DNA from: Perkinsus olseni
Taxonomy: Eukaryota > Perkinsozoa > Perkinsida > Perkinsidae
Length of the DNA: 41,292 nt
Direction: 5' to 3'
Assembly: GCA_013115135.1 (NCBI GenBank)
Contig: JABANP010000469.1
Location: forward strand, 1 to 41,292
Shown here in pieces: positions 1 to 9,134 of the stretch. The position numbers and the translations under genes were made by a program. Below the pieces are notes generated by a model. It saw nothing but the letters and a program-made list of their open reading frames with translations. It was not told the DNA's origin and ran no database searches. Position 1 is the stretch's first letter. The number at the start of each line of letters is the position of its first letter.

Positions 1-1686
1 CTGAACCGAGCGCCTGACGATTTGGGAATTTCCCAGCGGGAAACATTTTGTGCGAGTTAGTGCAGAGTATAAGGGGCAAACATTTTCGCTCGCCGCAAAA
101 TATTTCTACTCGTGCCTCCACAAAAAGTAATGCGCCTGTCACAAAAACTTCTTCTGTCACAATCTTTCCCGGCGTAAAGGTGTTGTGGGCGCGGCGCGCA
201 CAGTGTCCCACGATTGTTAGCGGTAACAATGGAGGCCGCGCGATGAGACAGGATGCTCGTGCCAGGTGAGGAGGAATGAGCCGACGAATATCGCATACAT
301 CTCACGGGAGGCTCTGAGCCGATTCGGCATTGCCGAGTTCACACTGGAAACCGAACGAGTATCTTGGACGCGTGCGCGAACGTAGATCTGCGGTTGCACA
401 CGCGAAATATGTGACATATCCCAGTAAGACTGCGCTGAAGCTGCTTCAGTGAAGCACCGCTCGCATCCCAGCATTCAACAATCGGCGTCAAGTTATCTTC
501 GTTAGTACAGCACGGTAGGTGACCCGCCGCAGGTTTTGTCCTGCACTCATTGGCCACTTGCAGGGTTCAATAGCGTGTACCGCAATCTGTGTTGTAGATG
601 CAGATGAGACACCTAATGATCATTCCGTGTTCATCATGAAGCGCATCGAGCAGTTGAATCTCGAACGCATCTTGAATCTGGGCTCATCTTCGAGTGCGAC
701 GGTAAGATCCACTGTGGAACCGTCGCTATTACAAGTTGAATAACAATAACAAGCTACGGGTTTGACTCTAGTGTTGACTTCTAGGCGACAAGCTGGCGAC
801 AGCAGTGCATGTTCTCCCAAAATGCCACCTTTGCTCATTGCTAGCAATTTGGGCGCTGGCAAACATGCCGTTAGTGTGGCAAACATGCCTCCCATACACG
901 CTCAACCAGCAGGGAGTTAAACTACGATCAACAATGCCGACATCATTAGAATCATCATCAACCGCATCCTCTGGCGCACTATAAGCATGTGTAAAGTTTA
1001 CATCGTAAGCCTCAACACTAGCGCTGGAAGCGAGCGTATGCTTCGTCACCGTATCTGCACTTCTCTACACTGCGCGGGCTCCGTGTGTAGCTCGTCAGAC
1101 AGAGAAGCTCTGAGACGGAGTCACAAAGACAACCTCTGGAGGTATGGACGAAGTCACATACCGTCGGTAAAGCCGGCCGTGTGGGGACATTCGACAAAAA
1201 GGTGCAGCGTTGGGACACCAGCTGCACAGATAGCGCTAGTATCGGACTCTGTTTCTGCCTTCGGCTACTTGAGTTGAGTTGACTCATTTATATTCGGGAG
1301 GAAGACGGCTGCGTCCCTGCGGAGACGCGTGGGTCGCGCCGTCAGGCCTCTCTTTCGTTTCAAGCCACCCTCCCTAAGCCCTGCAAAAACCGAGAGTGTG
1401 GGTGAGCTCGTCACCATCCAAAGGATGGGGCGGGCTGGACGTGTCTAGCACCGTTACCAGGGCAAGGTGCTTGGTCGAATACTCGGCTTTCATGGGCCTG
1501 CAAGTCCGTGATCGCTTGGGTTTCGGCGGTTCCGAGAGCTCTCTCACGGAACTGCGCTTGCCTCAGGTTCCGGCGCTCGCACGCCCCACTCCCTTTCCCC
1601 ACACTCAGAGGTTTCAACAGGTCCGAAAACGCTCACGGCTCGGGTGCGTTGCAGTTGTTGACTCCATATATAGAACCGCTGCAAAT
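1..1686. other. Intergenic, no supported gene
   Basis: I read both strands and found no signal peptide, no recognisable domain and no set of phase-compatible exons. The open frames here look accidental in composition. The only small-scale structure noted is a 13-base direct repeat, TGGCAAACATGCC, at 857-869 and 877-889 (20-base period). Confidence 0.5.
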
Positions 1687-1738
1687 AAGCTGGCCTGCTG
1701 GTTCCCGCCTTGGAATGGTCTCGTTGCTCAGGAGCGTC
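1687..1738 (+). repeat. 52-bp dispersed repeat B, copy 1
   Basis: This 52-base stretch recurs at 4820-4871 with 4 mismatches (about 92% identity) and no gap. It contains the core TTGGAATGGTCTCGTTGCTC. In this copy it lies about 150 bp upstream of repeat A; in the other copy it lies 42 bp downstream of repeat A, so A and B are separate units or have been rearranged. Confidence 0.8.
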
Positions 1739-1888
1739 CACCATCCCACCCCTTAACCAAGTAGCATAGGGGGCATACTCCCTAGGTAGTGTATCCTAGG
1801 GCGCATGCGACAGAGTACATCGCAGGTCGATGCAACTCCGCCAATCAACCCAATCCGCCATGCTTCTTGAGTCAATGTAATAGGCGTT

Positions 1889-2047
1889 GGATGGTATTCC
1901 TCAAGCTCTCGCGAGGTTTTATTGCGAGTCTCGATAATCAGCTGCCCAGCTGTAGCCGACCTTGCTGGTTTTGTGCGCTATTCCATAATGAGTCCTCTTA
2001 CTTGGAAGCGGTTGGGAGAGCTTGGTGGAGTCAATGCGAACATCCCG
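1889..2047 (+). repeat. 159-bp dispersed repeat A, copy 1
   Basis: This 159-base unit is repeated at 4619-4777 in the same orientation with 7 substitutions and no indel (about 96% identity), so the duplication is fairly recent. It begins GGATGGTATTCC and ends GAACATCCCG. A reading frame stays open through copy 1 but is interrupted twice by stops in copy 2, so the repeat is probably not coding. The family is not recognised; a small non-autonomous mobile element is one possibility. Confidence 0.85.
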
Positions 2048-2458
2048 AACCAGACACCGAGCAAATTGCTCGGAGCAAGCATCCCTCTGTACACGGAGAG
2101 AGTCTGAGACAGCTACCCACCCCGATCGCACAGCCCCTGGGAGGAAGTAGAAGCTTGGAGGGAGGGTTGAATCGCGAGACGCAGAAAGCCTGTTCTCAAG
2201 GAACTCAGAAAGTTCTGAGGCTCTCAAATATCGGCCGCGTAACGAGGTTGATTATATTCTCTGGTTCAGACCGGTGAGAACTGTCAGACACAAAAAGTTG
2301 GTGAATTCACACAACAACATCAACAAACATCTCCATGCTTACCATGAAGTCACTACCACTAAAGGCCAGATCATCCATCGAAATAATAGAATAACAATAA
2401 CCCCATCTTAAAATAACTTATAAACAGAATGAGCTTCTATGTACCACATATTACACCT
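2048..2458. other. AT-rich spacer downstream of a minus-strand gene
   Basis: No gene is seen. The part from about 2280 to 2458 is AT-rich with short CAACA runs and would form the 3' untranslated and downstream region of the minus-strand gene that ends at 2459. Confidence 0.4.
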
Positions 2459-3421
2459 TCAACCAATATAATCGTAACCCCTAGGTTTCCGAGGCTTTAG
2501 TGCACGCTTGAGCACTCCATAGAACTCTTTACACATCTCCGCAAATGTGCCAAATCTCTTCTTCAACGACTCCTTCGCGTTCGAACAAAATTCTTGCGGA
2601 TCGTCGGAGGCTGCTGGTTCAGGGGCTCGCTGAAGAGTGAGCAAGAAATTTTTTAGAGTGAATTCTCGATAACCTGGGAATTCTAAACGGTACTGAGGTT
2701 ATTTTATACACGCTATGTCCGACTGGGTCATGTAAATATGACCGATCTTCCAGCGGTCCTTCCGGTTGGCGTCTCCAAAATTTAGAGTACCCTGAAAGGA
2801 GAAATACCGTTATGGCTCAACTGCGTAGGACTCATGCACAATCGAAGACATAGTCGTACATTTCTTATTGGCGGCCTCTTCCGACTCATCGTCACCATAT
2901 ATCGTATATTGAGCATCCTTCTTGTGTGTATCCTTCCAGAGCGGGTGGCCATGCTTATAGTATGCGTATAATCCTCCACCCGCACTGAAGTCGAGAGAAG
3001 TTCTGATGGCATGCATGAACTCCATCCCCACAGGGTCCTACAATTCCAAGCTAAATGTTTTATATCCCTTGGTCTTCGGGCAAGTGACGTAATCGGTCCA
3101 CAGGCGGCGGTCATAGAAATCAGCATCAACCGACACCATCAGTGCTTTCCTCGCGGAAGAATGATCCTTATTTGTGAAACGACACCACGTAGTGTTCGCC
3201 GCTGTGAGTTCGGGGAAGTCCTGAGAATCTTAAAGCATGGCAGTCTCCTACGGAGTACTCCCACGACGGAGTCAACCAGTTCCTCTAAGACGATTAAGTG
3301 CACTGGAGAGAGCTTTCCCTGCAAGGCTTACGTCAACGGGAGCTTGGGCACCCGTAGCGGGCGGGTTTGATGCCATTACCACGGCAACAGCTGTTGCCAC
3401 GATGACCTGCTTGGTAGACAT
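2459..3421 (-). CDS. Small secreted protein of unknown function, five exons
   Basis: The gene is read on the minus strand. Exon 1 (3332-3421) starts with ATG and encodes 30 residues forming a clear signal peptide: MSTKQ, a hydrophobic VIVATAVAVVMA core, then a likely cleavage near GAQA. Exon 2 is 3089-3220, exon 3 is 2860-3037, exon 4 is about 2712-2791 (or 2694-2791), and exon 5 is 2459-2629 ending in TGA. All phases join, giving about 216-222 residues. Motifs include TTWCRF, GGGLYAYYKHGHPLW, a KKWYSKFW join across an intron, DPVGHSVYKI, and a basic C-terminus (LKPRKPRGYDYIG). Three Cys are present. Introns are about 111, 51, 68 and 64-82 nt. The 51-nt intron uses a weak GTCACT donor. I do not recognise the family. 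If that intron were not spliced, a TAG would interrupt the frame, so decay to a pseudogene is the alternative. Confidence 0.65.
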
Positions 3422-4125
3422 TCAAAAGAAACCTGGGCACTGCGCGAAGATGCCGCACAGACGGGATGTGGTGGACGATAGTCTACTTAGCGATATCAGC
3501 ATGTCCGCTGAGATCGCGTAGGGCTCTCGTCTACCTAACGGGACCCGTTGAACGGACAGATTCGAGATATGCCAAAAACGGCTCGCCCCATCACTGTAGG
3601 GCATATCGTCACTGGCCGACTTACAATAGACAGCTCTAGAGCCGCGAGTAAAAAGATGGCCGCTTAGAATGTAGCACGAGGAGCAGGAAGACTCTCACAG
3701 CGACGGGTTGACTCCGGAAATGAAACGTCGCTCGGGAAATCATCTGCACATTGGCTGCGCCACCTTAGGCGAGCGATACACGAGTCCGTGAAAATTCTAT
3801 TCCGTACTTCGAGAGATGGATGTGCATGGCAGCCGGCAGGGAGTAGTGATCACGACTGAAGTGGAGTAAGGTGAGTGCCCTCTCCTTGATAACCTAGTGA
3901 AGGCTGATCATGACCAATGTGAGCAGAATCCGCCCAGCGGATTGAGATAATTATCCGCGACGCTGCATGCTTGGATTCCCACCAAATGGGTTGGAAAAAC
4001 GACTAACTCTAACGAATCCGACAGGATAATACAACGTCCAACGATCATGGGTGTTCCTGCTGAAACGAAGCTACGTTCGTACTCCGGAATCATGCTGTCC
4101 ATGCCGCAAACTAGTCAGTCTCTGC
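3422..4125. other. Intergenic, upstream of the minus-strand secreted gene
   Basis: This stretch contains the presumed promoter side of the gene starting at 3421. A 64-codon open frame lies on the minus strand at 3908-4102, but it has no signal peptide, domain or compatible neighbouring exon. I see no convincing regulatory motif. Confidence 0.4.
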
Positions 4126-4197
4126 GTCGCTATCGTCGAGTGGTTGGTACGTCACTGTGCAGACGTGACAACTCCGGTTCAAATCTGGTATCGATTA
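4126..4197 (+). pseudogene. Degenerate tRNA-like sequence (His-type body)
   Basis: The sequence aligns over its length with the better-preserved tRNA-like copy at 5087-5158, sharing GTCGCTATCGTC at the 5' end, AGTGGTTGG in the D loop and a GGTTCAAATC B-box-like T loop. The anticodon loop at 4157-4163 would present GCA (4159-4161). The acceptor stem closes only with a one-base offset, and the D and anticodon stems each have a mismatch. It is best called a tRNA-derived pseudogene. It converges with the minus-strand tRNA-like sequence at 4252-4330. Confidence 0.55.
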
Positions 4198-4251
4198 TTG
4201 TGTCAGAACTCTGCAAGAACCTTAAGTATGCTTCTCGGACGATAAGGCGCA

Positions 4252-4330
4252 ATAACAGCTGCGAGACTCGGACTCGCGCCCTTTCGGACTATCGTCTGAG
4301 GCTAAAGCCCTACCGTCCCAAGACCGTTAC
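4252..4330 (-). pseudogene. Degenerate tRNA-Leu-like sequence
   Basis: On the minus strand there is a perfect five-pair T stem, GCGAG/CTCGC, closing the loop TCCGAGT. A long variable arm with a CC-GAAA-GG hairpin and an anticodon-like loop CTCAGAC (CAG, Leu) indicate a type II tRNA. The acceptor strands GTAACGG and CTGTTAT pair, but two extra bases separate them from the T stem, and the anticodon stem is imperfect. It is probably a tRNA-derived pseudogene, convergent with 4126-4197. Confidence 0.5.
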
Positions 4331-4618
4331 CATGAAATCGGTTGAAAGGGTGAGGGGTCGTGTTTGCGGAGTTGTTGTTTTATTTATAAGTAATTATTAC
4401 CCCTGTTAATGAGATGAGCGACTCATCATGAGTCCCACCGTCAGTGGTTATGGCTTAGTGATCAGCACGGAGACGCTATTCTTGCTAGCAAATCATAAGA
4501 AGCATCGTAACAGGGCCGAGATTCGATTGCCTCTAATCTCGCCATGTAAGAAATTTAGAATCTTATATCCAGGGCCTGGCCTCTCTCGGACATACCGGCA
4601 TGTCATCCGCCGGTCGTG

Positions 4619-4777
4619 GGATGGTATTCCTCAAGCTCCCGCGAGGTTTTATTGCGAGTCTCGATAATCAGCTGCCCAGCTGTAGCCGACCTTGCTGGTT
4701 TTGTGGGCTAGTCCATAATGAGTCCTCTTAATTGAAAGCGGTTAGGAGAGCTTGGTAGAGTCAATGCGAACATCCCG
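4619..4777 (+). repeat. 159-bp dispersed repeat A, copy 2
   Basis: This is the second copy of the unit at 1889-2047, with 7 substitutions and no length change. Flanks differ from copy 1 immediately outside both ends, which defines the unit boundaries. It sits between the two tRNA-like pairs. Confidence 0.85.
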
Positions 4778-4819
4778 TCCCGATTCCAAGCTGGCCCGGC
4801 TCTGGCCTGGCCTGGCAAC

Positions 4820-4871
4820 AAGCTGGCCCGCTGATTCCCGTCTTGGAATGGTCTCGTTGCTCAGAAGCGTC
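4820..4871 (+). repeat. 52-bp dispersed repeat B, copy 2
   Basis: This is the second copy of the unit at 1687-1738, with 4 mismatches in 52 bases. It is preceded by a run of CCTGG/CTGGCC-like short repeats at about 4798-4818. Confidence 0.8.
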
Positions 4872-5086
4872 TCGTTTCGGCCGCTCTCCTAAAGGGATAA
4901 GGCATTCATTATGAAAAGTTTCCGAGTTCCAAGCAGAATTTTCAAGCAATGAAAATTCTTCAAAGGAACTCATCTTTCCTCAGCAGTGAAGGGACCTCGT
5001 GCAACAAACTTTTTAGCGATACTGAAGGAGAAGTATCCATTTGTGTATGAAGAAAGGCAAAGCTACAGCCGTATCCGGCTTTGTCC

Positions 5087-5158
5087 GTCGCTATCGTCTA
5101 GCGGTTAGGACGTCACGATGTGGCCGTGTCAACCCCGGTTTAGATCCGAGTAGCGACT
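5087..5158 (+). tRNA. tRNA-His-like gene (GTG), possibly inactive
   Basis: A near-complete cloverleaf can be drawn. The acceptor stem GTCGCTA (5087-5093) pairs perfectly with TAGCGAC (5151-5157). The D arm GTCTAGCGGTTAGGAC resembles the usual eukaryotic tRNA-His D arm. The anticodon loop ATGTGGC carries GTG at 5120-5122, and the anticodon stem has 4 of 5 pairs. The T stem CCCGG/CCGAG has one mismatch, and the loop TTTAGAT lacks the conserved C and A of TTCGAAT, which also weakens the B box. No T-run terminator follows. It is either a divergent tRNA or, more likely, a tRNA-derived element head or pseudogene. Confidence 0.4.
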
Positions 5159-5206
5159 ATCAGTACGTCCAGCTACGTAGGCTCAAATTCGATATAGGAC
5201 TTGTAT

Positions 5207-5285
5207 AACATCTGCGAGATTCGATCTCGCGCCCCTCAGTCCAAGTGCTTGAAGCCGACGTCTTAGGCCACTCGGCCAAACTGTC
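5207..5285 (-). pseudogene. tRNA-Leu-like sequence, convergent with 5087-5158
   Basis: On the minus strand the A-box-like TGGCCGAGTGG is intact and the T stem GCGAG/CTCGC is perfect around the loop ATCGAAT. The acceptor strands GACAGTT and AGATGTT give about 6 of 7 pairs including wobbles. A CAA (Leu) anticodon is possible within CTTCAAGC, but the anticodon stem does not close well. The T arm resembles that of the sequence at 4252-4330, so the two are relatives. Confidence 0.5.
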
Positions 5286-7255
5286 TATGCACTTCTAAGG
5301 TTTGAAAGTAGGCCGCTCGGCAACAGCGACGGAAATGACTTGGGCATCGCCCCTTGGTATGCCTCGTTTAAAGAGCCTCAGGCTCCTCACCCGGACGCCG
5401 TAACACGGAGTTCGTAAGACGGACCCAAGTTAGCAAATTAGAAATTAGTTGGAAAAAAAATAGAAATTAGCTGCGAAATTAGCTGCAAGTTGCGTACGAT
5501 ACTATGAGGTACTTCCGGCTCGGAGGCGCCGGGGACCTTATGGATATGTGCGTTGTCACCCAACGGGGACCCCGTTAGGTCTGCGTTATGCCCCCGGCCC
5601 CGCTGAAACCTGGTTTCATCTAATTTCGGTCCACTCACCGATGCTGCAGAAACCCGAATACGCGAATAAACCCACCATAAATTTACCATTCGACTACAGT
5701 GAAGAACCACTGTCAACCTAGTGGATTTCTCATCCACCACACTGAAAATTGTGGTGACTGGTGACACAGCAATTATAAAAAATAAATATTATTTATCATT
5801 CTCTCTTTTTTAAAATCGCACCGTATCACCACGATTTTCGACCCAACTTTGCGCACACCAATCAGAGACAATCCAACGGGAAACACCCAGCCATTCTCTT
5901 ACACTGTCCATCAAAATTCCGCCCAGAAAAATCGGCTTTCTGTGGTGACACCAGCAATGCCGCTCTCCCGGGGTCTATCACCGTCCCCAAATCTGCGCAT
6001 CCCTCTCGAGTCGATATCACAACCAGTTGATGCCTTGGATGATGAGCATGACTTCATCTCACTGCAGCATCTCACTGCACGGATATTCCCTGGGCAAGCT
6101 CAAATCTCGCTTCGAGGCATTTCCCGGACATTTCGGATTTGGAGGAACTAGCTCATTCACTGCAAGCTAAGGTCATGTCGTTATCTGATGTGGAAATTCC
6201 ACAGCGGAATCCCATGAACGCAGGGGAGACAACCGGCCGCGCAGGCAGGGACGAGTGTTGTGTGTCACCGGCGCACTGGTTCCCAGCCACAGTTTGTGGT
6301 GATACTTGAGTGGAGGTGGGGCCCTCAAAGACATCCCTTCCGGCCATTCTCAGGGCCGGGCTCAGGTTTTTTCTCTTTCATTGTTACCGGGGGACTCGGC
6401 CTGTCTCGTGAAGCCTGTCGAAGGATCACGAGGAAGTCTGAGTCTATCTTTCCGCCCCGGAGCTCAGGCTTCGCGTTGGGAACTTATCCCAACCCCAGTG
6501 ACTATGGAATTTTACCCGCTTTCAGCCGTCGTTGTCGTTGAGATGTGCTAAGACGGCAAGATACTCCGCGAGCTACAACCCCTAAACCCAAAGCCTCAGC
6601 CGCAGTTGCTCAACAACAATGGCGTTGTTTCGAGAACGACAAGCCAGCTGCGGATGATGACAAGTGAAAGATTGTTCATTGAAAGTTCGCGCAAAACACA
6701 GTGTTTTACACACTCCACAGTGAGAGTCGACATCAAGACGTTTTATAATCTCGACCTCAAGCAGAGGGGCGGAGGTCGTCACGAACCCTCAGATTTCCCA
6801 CCACGGAGGAAGAGGCCTGAGCAATCACGAGGACCACGCGGAGTGTGTCGATATTATAGACTCCATAAGTACTCATGGACTTATGGACTCCATAAGTAAA
6901 AATCGATAATTCGTCCGGGACTGACGTGGACCGCGAGAATAAAAGAGGGAGGGGGGAAAAGTAGTCTGGGCACCAAACCGATGAAAGCAATGGAATTCGC
7001 GCAAAATACATGCACTCGAGTGGTTACTGAGGCAATTGGAGTTATCAATTCCCAAGGAGGGAAGCTAGCATCGTTAAGCTACTGTGAAGCCTGACTTGTT
7101 ACCACCTTTCACCCGAGGTCAACGCTGAGCCAGCAGAGCATGAACGGAACATCGCGCGACATGAAGCAAAACATCGGTCACAACACAATAAGATTATTCT
7201 CACGGCGACCTTAAATTCCCTTCGTTTGCAACGACGAAAGTTCATCGTGAACTGT
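5286..7255. other. Intergenic with possible element debris
   Basis: No complete gene is supported. AAATTAG occurs four times between 5435 and 5482. A 109-codon minus-strand frame lies at 5438-5767. A plus-strand frame without a start runs 6082-6309 and has protein-like composition (DLEELAHSLQAKVMSLSDVE), out of frame with another open frame just upstream (5849-6151). These could be remnants of one broken coding region, but no domain is recognisable. Positions 7000-7255 would be the 3' side of the gene ending at 7256. Confidence 0.35.
6862..6887. repeat. Inverted repeat, 9-bp arms
   Basis: TCCATAAGT (6862-6870) and ACTTATGGA (6879-6887) form a perfect inverted repeat around an 8-base loop. 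A further direct copy of ACTCCATAAGT follows at 6887-6897. No function is apparent. Confidence 0.7.
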
Positions 7256-7983
7256 TCACGCGGTGATCTCTCGCTTTCTCCGCGGTCTGGGCGCTCTCTC
7301 TTGCTTCCAGGATAGCGCATAGGCGATGTCGCAGATGCCGTCAACGAAATGATCCTCCTTTTTACCGCGGCCAGCACAGGCGAGACCAGCGCGGTTCGAC
7401 TCGACTTTAGCGTCACCGCCGCTACACAGCTTGTTAGAGATCGCCTTGACAACCTTCTCGCACACCGGTCTAGAGACCCAGGTGTCGCCGATGAGAGCGT
7501 CCCACCCTTCCGCAGGAGCAAGGGCTTTTCCCAGCGCGCCATTAAGACTGCCTTGTCCAATCTCACCACTACAACAGAGAAAATGGAAAGGAAATTGCAA
7601 GCGTCACACAGACGGTAGAGACTTACTCTTGGAAGGTCCGAAGATCGTCTTTGTAAGGGCAGAATGCCGACACGGTAACAGTCCCGTCGGCTCCTACACC
7701 GATAACGACCCGGCCATTCCTGGACTTCTTGACTTCACACCAGGCCAAGTAGTTAGGACCAAAAGCACTTATCTTGAGAGCCTGAGGAGTCACAGATGCA
7801 CACAGCGATGTTGACTGCTAGACTAACGGTAGGAGTCGTGATGGAAGCCATCGCTGACTAGACCAACGGAGAACAGGGAGAAGTTCGCGAGCAACCGACC
7901 TTGAACTTGGGGGTTTTAGCCAATAGCCCTGTAAGTGGGCTAGTGAGGCTTCCGACGATGACGGCGAGGCGAAGAGAGAGCAT
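7256..7983 (-). CDS. Small secreted protein of unknown function, three exons
   Basis: The gene is read on the minus strand. Exon 1 (7900-7983) starts with ATG and encodes 28 residues with a signal peptide (MLSLRLAVIVGSL, continuing to GLLA). Exon 2 (7627-7781) begins ALKISAFGPNYLAWCEVKK and ends in phase 2. Exon 3 (7256-7568) encodes the rest to TGA and includes EGWDALIGDTWVSRPVCEKV and a basic tail, RAPRPRRKREITA. The joined protein is about 183 residues with six Cys, suggesting three disulfides in the secreted part. Intron 2 is 58 nt with a strong GTAAGT donor and a GTTGTAG acceptor. Intron 1 is 118 nt with a weak GTCGGT donor. The dibasic tail could be a processing site (inference). The family is not recognised. 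The gene is divergent from the giant gene starting at 9009. Confidence 0.7.
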
Positions 7984-8171
7984 CACTGCGGAGATGATAT
8001 GAGGGTAGCAACTGCATGGCAACTGGCTCGGACATGGGACGTTCGTTGGTGAGTGCAGGGCGTCGGCCGATACTGCCTCACGCAGCGAACGTCATCGACA
8101 CACGGGGGAATGCGCATAACCCTGGGAATTCAGGGTTCAATTGACTTCAATTGACGATTTGTTATTAATAA

Positions 8172-8199
8172 TACCGCAAACAGCATAATGTTTGCGGTA
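8172..8199. repeat. Perfect 11-bp stem-loop
   Basis: TACCGCAAACA (8172-8182) and TGTTTGCGGTA (8189-8199) are perfect reverse complements with a 6-base loop, GCATAA. There is no T-run and no gene end nearby, so a terminator is not indicated. Confidence 0.85.
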
Positions 8200-8249
8200 C
8201 AGCCGATCGGACCGGCGCGATGGAACCGATGGAGATTACGACACAAGAA

Positions 8250-8269
8250 CGCGCTTTCGGTTTAGCGCG
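8250..8269. repeat. 6-bp GC-rich stem-loop
   Basis: CGCGCT (8250-8255) pairs with AGCGCG (8264-8269) across an 8-base loop, TTCGGTTT. Confidence 0.6.
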
Positions 8270-8410
8270 CGCCCGGAATATCGTAGTGCGCATGATAGTA
8301 ACCGTCAGTAGGGCTAACGAGGCTTTGGCATCGATGAAGCTGTGTAGATATACGTCTGGCTTTTTAACGAACCGAACCGTGTGCACCGAACAATCGACTT
8401 CGAGCGCCGA

Positions 8411-8457
8411 CGGACAGGATTGGCAACGTACGCGTTGTATGTTAACAATCCTGTCCG
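8411..8457. repeat. Perfect 12-bp inverted repeat
   Basis: CGGACAGGATTG (8411-8422) and CAATCCTGTCCG (8446-8457) are perfect reverse complements with a 23-base spacer. The spacer contains a smaller inner stem, CAACG/CGTTG. Confidence 0.85.
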
Positions 8458-8560
8458 CTGTGATGTGGCATTGTGAAGAGCAAAATGCGAACTATGCATC
8501 TATGGAGCCGAACAGTCTTAAGAGATAGAATCAACAGCACTACCACCAGTCCCAACGCCC

Positions 8561-8582
8561 GAGCTTGCGTTCGCGAAAGCTC
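8561..8582. repeat. Stem-loop with TTCG tetraloop
   Basis: GAGCTTGCG and CGAAAGCTC pair with one internal mismatch around a TTCG tetraloop, an arrangement known to be very stable in RNA. Confidence 0.65.
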
Positions 8583-9008
8583 GTCATTAGTTCAGAAAAA
8601 TTTTGTGTCGACGACGGGAGGTTGTAGCAACACAACGCTCTCCAAGCGAGAGTGATGGGACGTCGAATGTTCTCGGTAGCCGTACGCTGCAGCACTCGCC
8701 GACTAGCAACCTCGAACGAGCACTCGACAGCTTCGTACGAGCTTTGGGGTGGATTCCACGTCGATTGATTCGTCATCACGTACGCACTTATTACTGCCTC
8801 GCCACACGGATGCAGAAGCTGCTCGCAATGGGCGTCTGCGAACAGGTAGTGGCAGGCTGACATTCCGAACTGAAAAACTGATCTACGTCGGTTAATGCGT
8901 CATCATCATCTTGTATTTATTGCTTATTGAAGCAGTTCCATCCTCCCTCATCGTCCATCCATTTGTTACCACATCTCTCGATATTCGCACTCACCCAACC
9001 GAAGAATC

Positions 9009-9134
9009 ATGGAGTCGGTGGCCAAGCGAGTTGGGCTATTCATCATTGTTAACGCACTAACAGCCGTCGAGGCTCAGAGCATTGGGAAGTGCAGCCCGCC
9101 AGTACTTGTCAGCTCAACTAGTGGCAATATACAG
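9009..9134 (+). other. First exon with signal peptide
   Basis: The 42 codons begin MESVAKRVGLFIIVNALTAV and reach a likely cleavage after VEA. The exon ends CAG before a GTAGGT donor. The next exon begins at 9304 after CTTCAG, where GNIQ joins VRVDPIPTG and restores an FN3 B strand. I chose this ATG because it is followed directly by a hydrophobic core, and no upstream in-frame coding is seen. Confidence 0.75.

Larger units (their letters stand above)
7984..9008. promoter_or_regulatory. Divergent intergenic region with a stem-loop cluster
   Basis: This is the shared upstream region of the minus-strand secreted gene (start 7983) and the giant plus-strand gene (start 9009). It contains four stem-loops at 8172-8199, 8250-8269, 8411-8457 and 8561-8582. 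Two open frames of about 100 codons (8220-8528 plus, 8540-8863 minus) have no recognisable content. No TATA-like element or other promoter motif stands out. Confidence 0.4.

Noticed and set aside
1789..2277. 162-codon plus-strand frame covering repeat A copy 1
   Set aside because: The frame is disrupted by stops in the otherwise 96% identical copy at 4619-4777, so it is probably not protein-coding.
3008..3088. Stop-codon reassignment or readthrough to explain TAG and TAA within the 2459-3421 gene
   Set aside because: Short GT-AG introns remove the stops with consistent phase, and the standard code holds everywhere else in the window.
8172..8199. Intrinsic terminator
   Set aside because: The stem is not followed by a T-run, lies between divergent genes, and bacterial-type termination does not apply to this eukaryotic sequence.
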